Shown piece after piece: positions 51,279-57,544 of a DNA stretch of 64,000 nucleotides (positions are counted from its first letter, which is position 1; each line of letters starts with the position of its first letter). The position numbers were made by a program, and so were the translations under genes. Location: contig CAVXSO010000002.1 in NCBI GenBank assembly GCA_963764465.1, positions 186,001 through 250,000 of the forward strand, in the 5' to 3' direction. The notes below the pieces were generated by a model. It saw nothing but the letters and a program-made list of their open reading frames with translations. It was not told the origin of the DNA and did not search any database. The DNA is from JAJXXT01 sp963764465. Lineage in GTDB: Bacteria > Pseudomonadota > Alphaproteobacteria > Acetobacterales > Acetobacteraceae.

Positions 51279-52304
51279 TTACAATTCCGTTCCGATTGCC
51301 GAGGCCACGTCGGGCAGTTTTGCCGCGTCCAGCGCCGCGAGCAGTTCACGTTTCAGGCGGGGAATGAGTGCCGGCCCCGCGTAGGCGAAGGCTGTGTAGA
51401 GCTGCACGGCGGAGGCGCCGAGGCGCAGCCGTTCCAGCACGTCCGCGCCCGTCGCGATCCCGCCTGCCGCGATCAGCGTGAGGTGGCCGGCGGCGCGGCG
51501 CGCGACGACGCGCAGCGCCTCGCGCGCGAGGGGGGCGAGCGGCGTGCCGGAGAGCCCGCCCGCCTGCTTCGCGTTCGGCGAACGCAGTCCGGGGGGGCGG
51601 GAAATCGTGGTGTTGGTGACGATGATGCCGGCGGCATGAGCGGTTATCGCAACGTCCGTCGCCGCTTCGAGCCCCGCCTGGGAGAGATCCGGGGCGAGCT
51701 TCACGAACAGCGGCGGGTGCTCGGCGGGGAGGGCGGCGAAAATGGCGGCGAGCCGCGCCTCGCCCTGGAGGTCACGCAGGCCTGGTGTGTTCGGCGAGGA
51801 GACGTTGATGACGACGTAGTCCGCAAAGGGAGCGACGGCGGCGAGCATCGCGGGGTAGTCGCGCTCGGGGTCGGCACCTTCCTTGTTGATGCCGAGATTG
51901 GCGCCGACCGGGACGGGGCGCGCGGTGAAGGCGGCGAGGCGCTGCGTGTAGGGGGCAATGCCGCCGTTGTTGAAGCCCATGCGGTTGATGACCGCGCGGT
52001 CCTCGGTGAGGCGGAACAGGCGCGGGCGCGGGTTGCCCGGCTGCGGCCGCGGCGTCACCGTGCCGGCTTCCAGGAAGCCGAAGCCGAGCCGTGCCAGGCC
52101 CGGCAGCGCCACCGCGTTCTTGTCGAAGCCGGCGGCGAGCCCGATCGGGTTCTTCAGCGTCCGCCCGAACAGCGTGGTGGCCAGGCGCGGATCGTCCGGC
52201 GCGGTGTCGTGCCCGGCGAGGCCCAGGCGCAGCGCGAGGATGGCGCAGGCATGGGCACGCTCCGGCTCCATCTGGCGCAGCAGGGCGATGGCGAGGCTTT
52301 GCAT
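51279..52304 (-). CDS. pyrD: Dihydroorotate dehydrogenase (quinone), class 2
   Basis: The protein has 341 residues from the ATG at 52304 after AGGAGG. The N-terminal helix (MQSLAIALLRQMEPERAHACA) is the membrane-associating part of class 2 enzymes. NPIGLAAGFDKNAVAL, NRMGFNNGG, NLGINKEG, VINVSSPNTPGLRDLQG (catalytic Ser region) and LIAAGGIATGADVLERL (FMN phosphate site) are all conserved. It oxidises dihydroorotate to orotate and passes electrons to ubiquinone at the inner membrane. It is the first gene of an operon with the HAD gene. A larger frame upstream to 52787 is mostly antisense to small genes on the plus strand. Confidence 0.96.
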   Translation of the reverse strand: MQSLAIALLRQMEPERAHACAILALRLGLAGHDTAPDDPRLATTLFGRTLKNPIGLAAGFDKNAVALPGLARLGFGFLEAGTVTPRPQPGNPRPRLFRLTEDRAVINRMGFNNGGIAPYTQRLAAFTARPVPVGANLGINKEGADPERDYPAMLAAVAPFADYVVINVSSPNTPGLRDLQGEARLAAIFAALPAEHPPLFVKLAPDLSQAGLEAATDVAITAHAAGIIVTNTTISRPPGLRSPNAKQAGGLSGTPLAPLAREALRVVARRAAGHLTLIAAGGIATGADVLERLRLGASAVQLYTAFAYAGPALIPRLKRELLAALDAAKLPDVASAIGTEL

Positions 52305-52407
52305 GCGCGCCTCCTGCCCGAGGGCGCGGCGTTTGGAAAGCCGTCCTCCTCGCGCCAGCGAAACGCCGCGCCCCGCGCCAGGGGCCATTCGTGCTACATG
52401 AGTGTGC

Positions 52408-52665
52408 ATGTACGACGAGCCGTATCTGGAGACGTGCTGCCGCTCCGCGCTGCACCGCGTGGTGCTGGCGCGGGAGGCCGGAAGGCCGGGGACGGAGAAG
52501 GACGCGCCCTGCCTGCGCCGGCTTGCCGGGATGGGGTTCGTCGCGGAGGAGGGTGGGCGCTGGCACGCGACGGCGGCCGGGGAGGCGCGGCACGCCAGCG
52601 AAATCCTCAGGGCGCGGGCGGAGCCTTCCGCGCCAGGAAGCCGTTCTCCGGTCCCGCGGGTGTGA
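52408..52665 (+). CDS. Small hypothetical protein, possibly winged-helix-like
   Basis: The product has 85 residues from an ATG at 52408 (MYDEPYLETCCRSALHR). LRRLAGMGFVAEEGGRWHATAAGEARHA looks like the second half of a winged helix with a wing of small residues, which would fit a regulator, but the evidence is thin. The gene overlaps the 3' end of the convergent YciI gene by 59 bases. Its 3' tail is low-complexity. It lies divergent from pyrD. Confidence 0.45.
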   Translation: MYDEPYLETCCRSALHRVVLAREAGRPGTEKDAPCLRRLAGMGFVAEEGGRWHATAAGEARHASEILRARAEPSAPGSRSPVPRV

Positions 52666-52915
52666 ACCCAGTGATGCTGCGCGTGGCATAGGCGGCGGTC
52701 GGCCAGAACGGGTCCGACGCGGCGAGGCGCTCGGCCTCCGCGCGGTCGGCGCAGCGCAGCACGATGATCGCGGTGCCGTCGTCGCACGGCCCGCAGAGCA
52801 ACAGATGGCCGGTCGCGTGCAGCCGCCGCAGCCAGGCGACGTGCTCGGCGACCAGCGTGTCGGTCATGCGGTCGGGCCTTGCCTCGCCGAGGCGGACGAG
52901 GAAGCAGGCGCTCAC
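52607..52915 (-). CDS. YciI family protein
   Basis: The protein has 102 residues. FLVRLGEARPDRMTDTLVAEHVAWL, HLLLCGPCDDGTAIIVLRC and AERLAASDPFWPTAAYATRSI fit the YCII fold, a ferredoxin-like domain with a conserved His and Asp often linked to small-molecule chemistry. It begins 4 bases inside the end of the Hint-like gene (ATGA overlap), so the two are translationally coupled. It would be translated after the Hint-like gene. The function is unknown. Confidence 0.88.
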   Translation of the reverse strand: MSACFLVRLGEARPDRMTDTLVAEHVAWLRRLHATGHLLLCGPCDDGTAIIVLRCADRAEAERLAASDPFWPTAAYATRSITGFTPAGPENGFLARKAPPAP

Positions 52916-53847
52916 GCCGAAGGCGGTGGCGCGCGGTAGGTGCGCCAGCCCCAGTGGATGCGGATTTCCAGCGTGCGTTCCGTGTCGCCTTGCGGGAGGT
53001 TCAGGACCGCGCCGCCGTCCGTCCAGCGCCAGGTGTTGGGCCCTTCCGCCTCCGGGGCGAGGGTGCCGGCGCCGATCAGCGTGCTGTCGAGCGGGATGTT
53101 ATCGCCGTCCAGCGCGAGTTCGGCCAGCGCCACGCCGAGGCGGCGCGTGTCGCCGGATCCGGGCTCGAACTCGTCGGGCGGGGAGACGCGCGAGGCGATC
53201 ACCACCTGGGTGGCGCCAGCGGGGAGCCGCACGGCCAGTTCCGCGCCCTCGCCCTCGAGCGGCTCGAGGCGCACGCCGTCCACCTCCACCGCGAGGTCGG
53301 GGTCGTCCGTGTCCGTCCAGCCGGCAGCGCGGGCGCGGGCCAGCAGCCGCTCCCGATAGGGCCGGGCGGCGTCCCATTGCATGAGCGGCAGCGCCGGTTC
53401 CGCGGCGGGGCCGGCGGCGCCGACACAGATGCCGTCCGCCATCAGCAGGTCCGCCCCGGCCACGATCGGGCGGTAGTAGCGGGCACCGCGCGGTGTGCGG
53501 ATGCGGGTGACGGTGGCGCCATTGGCGAGGTCGCGCACCGGGATCAGGCGTCGCTTGGAGAAATCCAGCTTGATCGCATCGTCCGCGTCCTCGCGCATGA
53601 CGATGGTCTGGTCCGGGGCGACGATGAGGTCGCGGATCGGCATGCCTTCCGCCACCGTTCCGGCGCGGACCAGGATCGGGCCCGCGGATGCCGGCACGGG
53701 GCCGACGGCGATGGCGGATAGCGGCTGGATCGGGTGTTCCGTCGAGGCCAGCGTCAGCGCGCGGGTGCCGACGCGCAGCGTCTCGACGGGTTGCTCGCCC
53801 TCCAGCGTCATCACCATCGTGCCGGTGATCAGCCCAACATGTGCCAT
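52912..53847 (-). CDS. Hint-like protein lacking catalytic residues, second copy
   Basis: The protein has 311 residues. It is organised like the one at 14099-14953: GLITGTMVMTLEGEQPVETLRVG is the Hint start, DLIVAPDQTIVMREDADD corresponds to the SPDHAV block, then LIPVRDLANGATVTRI. In the large Hint protein these read CFATGT and SPDHAV, so Cys and His have become Gly and Gln here. The C-terminal module contains GPNTWRWTDGGAVLNLP and LEIRIHWGWRTY. There is no signal peptide. Overlap with the YciI gene shows coupling. It might bind a sugar or protein but should not self-cleave. Confidence 0.75.
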   Translation of the reverse strand: MAHVGLITGTMVMTLEGEQPVETLRVGTRALTLASTEHPIQPLSAIAVGPVPASAGPILVRAGTVAEGMPIRDLIVAPDQTIVMREDADDAIKLDFSKRRLIPVRDLANGATVTRIRTPRGARYYRPIVAGADLLMADGICVGAAGPAAEPALPLMQWDAARPYRERLLARARAAGWTDTDDPDLAVEVDGVRLEPLEGEGAELAVRLPAGATQVVIASRVSPPDEFEPGSGDTRRLGVALAELALDGDNIPLDSTLIGAGTLAPEAEGPNTWRWTDGGAVLNLPQGDTERTLEIRIHWGWRTYRAPPPSA

Positions 53848-53927
53848 GGCGGCAACGATACCCGGGCCAGCGTCCAGGAAAAGGGGACGCGGCCCGGGAA
53901 AGCGAGCGGTTCAGGGATGGGCTTGCC

Positions 53928-54197
53928 TCACGAGAGCGGAGCGGTGGCGACGCGCTGGCCGCGGCGGGTGACATAAAGCACGCGTCCGCCATCGCCGGCG
54001 GAGACGAGGACCATGTCGCCGGGCGCGAGCATATCCGCGGCGTCCTGCAGGAAACCTTCGGAGCCGACGGTGCCGAGGCGCATCTGCGGTGCTCGGTAAT
54101 GCCACAGCGTGAAGCCCTGGGCGTAGGCGAGGACGGAGAGGCTGGAGGCTTCGAAGATCGGCTGGGTCGCGGAAGGCTGGGCTTCGGTGAGGGGCAT
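53928..54197 (-). CDS. Small protein of unknown function upstream of the Hint-like gene
   Basis: The protein has 89 residues from the ATG at 54197 (MPLTEAQPSATQPIFEAS), with AAGGAGAC upstream. AYAQGFTLWHYRAPQMRLGTVG, LQDAADMLAPGDMVLVSAGD and GRVLYVTRRGQ look like a compact beta domain. I do not recognise a family. It lies 80 bases upstream of the Hint-like gene on the same strand and could be cotranscribed with Hint and YciI. No membrane or export signal is present. Confidence 0.6.
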   Translation of the reverse strand: MPLTEAQPSATQPIFEASSLSVLAYAQGFTLWHYRAPQMRLGTVGSEGFLQDAADMLAPGDMVLVSAGDGGRVLYVTRRGQRVATAPLS

Positions 54198-54421
54198 TGT
54201 CGTCTCCTTGTTCGGCGTTCGTGGTCGGCTGTGGCGGAGCTTGAAGGCATGGGGCGTGGCCTGTCAAGGAATAAAATCCTTTCACTCGTGGTTTAATCGG
54301 AAGATCATCCTATGAATGAGACGCGTGAGATTCCGGCGGAATCGAACCGCGGGATCGTGCGCGGCGGCGGGACGCTCTATGCTCGCGCCGTGATCACGCT
54401 CGGGGGGTTCCGGTTGCTGCG

Positions 54422-54814
54422 ATGCTGAACGCCGTCTTCGCCCTCCTGGCGCTTGCCGCGGCACTTGGCGCGTTCCTGGCACTCAGCTTCATGCGCGAGG
54501 GCAAGGCCGTGTCTGCGGCTGGGCCCCCGCGTGCGGGTGTGTACCGGCTCGGCCTGGTGCATGGCGGGCTTGGCGGAATCGGGCTGATTTCCTTGATTGT
54601 GGCACTGCGGGACGGGGCCGTGCAGCCGGCGGCGGGGGTTGCGGGCTTCGGCCAGGTGGCAGCCTGGCTGTTCGGCGGCGCGCTGCTGTTCGGGCTGGCC
54701 ATCCTGGCGATGGCGCGCGCCGGGCGGGGCCGGGCGTCCATCCTGATCGCGGTTCACGCGACGCTCGCAATTGCCGGGATCGTGGTGCTGATGGCGGTCG
54801 TGCTGGCGGGGTGA
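54422..54814 (+). CDS. Four-helix membrane protein of unknown function
   Basis: The protein has 130 residues and four predicted hydrophobic segments: AVFALLALAAALGAFLAL, GGLGGIGLISLIVAL, VAAWLFGGALLFGLAILAM and ILIAVHATLAIAGIVVLMAVV. The short loops contain charged residues such as RGRAS. No family is recognised and no Cys or His cofactor site is seen. It lies alone, divergent from the 89-residue gene and 260 bases before the S24 gene. Confidence 0.75.
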   Translation: MLNAVFALLALAAALGAFLALSFMREGKAVSAAGPPRAGVYRLGLVHGGLGGIGLISLIVALRDGAVQPAAGVAGFGQVAAWLFGGALLFGLAILAMARAGRGRASILIAVHATLAIAGIVVLMAVVLAG

Positions 54815-54975
54815 GGCGCGCGGCTGCGGCTTCCCGTGGCGCGGGGTGGCGGGTTTGGCGGGGCCTGTGGTAAACTTGGCGCCCCTGGATGGGCGCGCTG
54901 ATAAGAGAAAATTCCTCTGATCCTGTAGGCGGGGCGGCTTTTGGCACCGAATGTGGGAGTTTCAAAACGATAGCA

Positions 54976-54985
54976 GATAATTATC
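54976..54985. promoter_or_regulatory. Short palindrome upstream of the S24 gene
   Basis: GATAATTATC is a perfect 10-base palindrome, 88 bases before the ATG at 55074 in an A+T-rich stretch. It may be an operator for the repressor-like product. Confidence 0.3.
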
Positions 54986-55073
54986 ACATCTTGGCGTGAT
55001 TTTTCCGTTCTAATTGGCGAAAATTCCTAGTACCTTCCGTCGCAGCACAAACCCGGAGGTCGAAGGGCACGCC

Positions 55074-55715
55074 ATGAAGCACGCCGATCTCTGGCGCGCG
55101 ATCGATACGCTCGCCGCCGAAAACGGGCTCTCGTCGTCCGGCCTCGCCAAGCGCGCCGGGCTCGATCCCACCACGTTCAACGTTTCCAAGCGGGTGATGC
55201 CGGACGGGCGGCCGCGCTGGCCGTCGTCCGAGAGCATCGCCAAGGCGCTCGATGCGGTGGGCGCCAGCATCGACGCGTTCGCGGCCCTCGTTTCCGGCGC
55301 GCGCGCGCTGCCGGCTTCGCGCGCCGGGCCCAGGCGCATCCCGCTGATCGGCTTCGCGCAGGCGGGCGGCGAGGGGTATTTCGACGATGGCGGCTACCCG
55401 GTGGGCGGCGCGTGGGACGAGGTGGAGACGCCCGAGATCCTGGACCCGCATGCCTACGCGCTCGAGATCTCGGGCGACAGCATGGAGCCGGTGTTCCGCG
55501 ACGGTGATCGCGTGATCGTCTCGCCCGCCGCCCCGGTGCGCCGCGGCGACCGCGTGGTGGTGCGCACGCGCGAGGGCGAGGTGATGGCCAAGCAACTCGC
55601 GCGGCAGTCCGCGCGGCGGCTCGAGCTCAAGAGCCTCAACCCGGACTACCCGGACTACAGCTTCGACCTCGAGCAGGTCGCGTGGATGCACCGCGTGGTG
55701 TGGGCGAGCCAGTAG
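55074..55715 (+). CDS. LexA/CI-like S24 peptidase with helix-turn-helix domain
   Basis: The protein has 213 residues from the ATG at 55074, with AAGGG 6 bases upstream. The N-terminus holds a helix-turn-helix (LSSSGLAKRAGLDPTTFNVSKR). The C-terminal S24 domain contains an Ala97-Gly98 bond in IGFAQAGGEGYF, the site of self-cleavage in such proteins, Ser136 in SGDSMEP and Lys173 in VMAKQLAR. The Ser-Lys spacing of 37 equals that of LexA. It is therefore probably a repressor removed by RecA-assisted cleavage. There are no phage genes around it. The glycine riboswitch follows downstream on the same strand. Confidence 0.88.
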   Translation: MKHADLWRAIDTLAAENGLSSSGLAKRAGLDPTTFNVSKRVMPDGRPRWPSSESIAKALDAVGASIDAFAALVSGARALPASRAGPRRIPLIGFAQAGGEGYFDDGGYPVGGAWDEVETPEILDPHAYALEISGDSMEPVFRDGDRVIVSPAAPVRRGDRVVVRTREGEVMAKQLARQSARRLELKSLNPDYPDYSFDLEQVAWMHRVVWASQ

Positions 55716-55796
55716 GCGGGCGAGGCAGCCATCCGTGGCCGCCGCGCCCATTGAACCCGCGCGCGGCATCGTTCATACATGCGGCGTTCGGATCAT

Positions 55797-56000
55797 CCCG
55801 CGCGGGAGAGAGCGGCATCGCCGCCGCCGAAGGCGCAACCGGCCCCCGGAAACGCTCAGGCAAAAGGACCGCGTTGGGGCTGCGAAATCTCTGGAAAGCC
55901 GCCATGGCACGCTCGTCATGGCGCACCGACGGAGTAAGGGCGCCGCCGCTCGTTCCGGCGCCCGAATCTCTCAGGTCATCGGACAGAGGGGGGTCGCTCC
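55797..56000 (+). promoter_or_regulatory. Tandem glycine riboswitch
   Basis: Two gcvT-type aptamers follow one another. The first starts with GGGAGAG and contains CCGAAGGCGCAACC and GGAAACGCTCAGGCAAAAGGACCG. The second starts with TCTCTGGAAAGCC and contains ACCGACGGAGTAAGGGCG and CTCTCAGGTCATCGGACAGAGG. This is the arrangement of cooperative glycine sensors found before glycine-cleavage genes. It is followed by a hairpin and by gcvT, so glycine probably raises gcv expression. Confidence 0.93.
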
Positions 56001-56001
56001 T

Positions 56002-56017
56002 GCCGGAATTCTCCGGC
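56002..56017 (+). promoter_or_regulatory. Hairpin in the riboswitch expression platform
   Basis: GCCGGA, loop ATTC and TCCGGC form a 6-bp hairpin between the second aptamer and the gcvT ribosome site (GGAGGCGAC at 56032). The absence of a T-run favours control of translation over termination. Confidence 0.5.
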
Positions 56018-56041
56018 GGGCGACAACTGTCCGGAGGCGAC

Positions 56042-57154
56042 GTGCCAGACCCCGCGCAAACCGAAGCCCTGTTCACCACGCCGCTCGATGCGCTGCACCG
56101 CAGCCTCGGCGCGCGTATGGTGCCCTTCGCCGGCTACGCCATGCCGGTGCAGTACCCCTCCGGCATCATCGCCGAGCATAACCAGACGCGGAACAGTGCC
56201 GCGCTGTTCGACGTCTCCCACATGGGTCAGGCGAAGCTTGTGGGCGCGGGCGCGGCGGCGGCGCTGGAGCGGCTGGTGCCGGGCGATATCCTGGGGCTGA
56301 AGCTGTTCCACCAGCGCTACACGCTGCTCACCACGCATGCCGGAACGATCATCGACGACCTCATGGTCGCGACGCTGCCGGACGCGCTGTTCCTCGTCGT
56401 CAACGCCAGCCGCAAGGCGGTGGATTTCGCGCATATCGGGGCACACCTGCCGGACGGTGTCGCGCTCGCGCCGATGCCGCAGCGCGCGCTGCTGGCGCTG
56501 CAGGGGCCGAAGGCCGCGGAGGTCATGGCGCGCCTCGCCCCGGCCGCGGCCGCGCTGCCGTTCATGGGCGTCGCCGACACGCTGGTCGCGGGGCAGCACT
56601 GCCTGGTGAGCCGCAGCGGCTATACCGGCGAGGACGGGTTCGAGATCTCGGTGGCAAACGATGCCGCGGAGGCGCTGGCCCGCGCGCTGCTCGCGGAGCC
56701 GGAGGTGGCACCAGCGGGGCTCGGCGCGCGCGATTCGCTGCGCCTCGAGGCCGGGCTGTGCCTGTGGGGCAACGACATCGACGAGAGCACGAACGCGATC
56801 GAGGCGGGGCTCGCCTGGACCATCGGCAAGCGCCGGCGCGCCGACTGGGAGTTCATGGGCGGTGCCGTGTTGCGCGAGACGCTGGCCGGCAAGCCGATGC
56901 GCCGGCGCGTCGGCATCCTGCCCGAGGGGCGCGCGCCCGCCCGCGCGGGCACCGAGATCATCGTTGATGGAAAGAAGGTCGGCACCGTCACCTCCGGCGG
57001 CTTCGGCCCCACGCTCGGTGCGCCGGTTGCCATGGGCTACGTGGATGCCGCCCATGCCGCGATCGGAACGAACCTGACGCTTTCCGTGCGCGGCCAGCAG
57101 CTGCCCGCGCGCGTCGCCGCCATGCCTTTCGTTCCCCACCGCTATATTCGTTGA
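56042..57154 (+). CDS. gcvT: Aminomethyltransferase, glycine cleavage T protein
   Basis: The protein has 370 residues from a GTG at 56042, after GGAGGCGAC. FTTPLDALHRSLGARMVPFAGYAMPVQY, FDVSHMGQ, YTLLTTHAGTIIDDLMV, SRSGYTGEDGFEISV and GLGARDSLRLEAGLCLWGND are the usual T-protein blocks; GLGARDSLR holds the Asp that binds the folate amine. It releases ammonia and forms 5,10-methylenetetrahydrofolate from the aminomethyl group held on GcvH. It is the first gene of gcvT-gcvH-gcvP, directly downstream of the glycine riboswitch. A longer frame to 55682 overlaps the riboswitch and is rejected. Confidence 0.96.
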   Translation: MPDPAQTEALFTTPLDALHRSLGARMVPFAGYAMPVQYPSGIIAEHNQTRNSAALFDVSHMGQAKLVGAGAAAALERLVPGDILGLKLFHQRYTLLTTHAGTIIDDLMVATLPDALFLVVNASRKAVDFAHIGAHLPDGVALAPMPQRALLALQGPKAAEVMARLAPAAAALPFMGVADTLVAGQHCLVSRSGYTGEDGFEISVANDAAEALARALLAEPEVAPAGLGARDSLRLEAGLCLWGNDIDESTNAIEAGLAWTIGKRRRADWEFMGGAVLRETLAGKPMRRRVGILPEGRAPARAGTEIIVDGKKVGTVTSGGFGPTLGAPVAMGYVDAAHAAIGTNLTLSVRGQQLPARVAAMPFVPHRYIR

Positions 57155-57166
57155 AGGACCGCAACC

Positions 57167-57544
57167 ATGCCCGAGACCCGCTACACCCGCGACCATGAAT
57201 GGGTCCGCCTCGATGGCGGCATCGCGACCGTGGGCATCACCGCGCATGCGCAGGAATCGCTTGGCGACCTGGTGTTTGTCGAGCTGCCGGCGCCGGGCCG
57301 CGAGGTCGCGGCCGCGGAGGCCTGCGCCGTGGTCGAGAGCGTGAAGGCCGCGTCCGACGTCTATGCCCCGCTCGCGGGAAAGGTGACCGAGAACAATGCG
57401 GCGCTGGCCGAGGACCCGGCGCTCGCCAACCGTGACGCGGAAGGGGAGGGCTGGTTCTTCCGTCTCACGCCCGCCGATCCGGCCGCGTTCGCTTCCCTGA
57501 TGGACCGTGCCGCGTACGACGCGTACGTGGCGGAGGGCGCGTGA
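57167..57544 (+). CDS. gcvH: Glycine cleavage H protein
   Basis: The protein has 125 residues. It begins MPETRYTRDHEWVRLDGG, and Lys60 in VVESVKAASDVYAP is the lipoyl attachment site. The lengths before and after the lysine fit bacterial GcvH. The lipoyl arm carries the aminomethyl intermediate from GcvP to GcvT. It starts 12 bases after the gcvT stop, and its own TGA overlaps the gcvP ATG by one base. All three gcv genes are therefore in one translationally linked unit under the glycine riboswitch. Confidence 0.96.
   Translation: MPETRYTRDHEWVRLDGGIATVGITAHAQESLGDLVFVELPAPGREVAAAEACAVVESVKAASDVYAPLAGKVTENNAALAEDPALANRDAEGEGWFFRLTPADPAAFASLMDRAAYDAYVAEGA

Noticed and set aside
55074..55715. 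Prophage repressor
   Set aside because: No integrase, structural or lysis genes are nearby, so a phage origin cannot be claimed.
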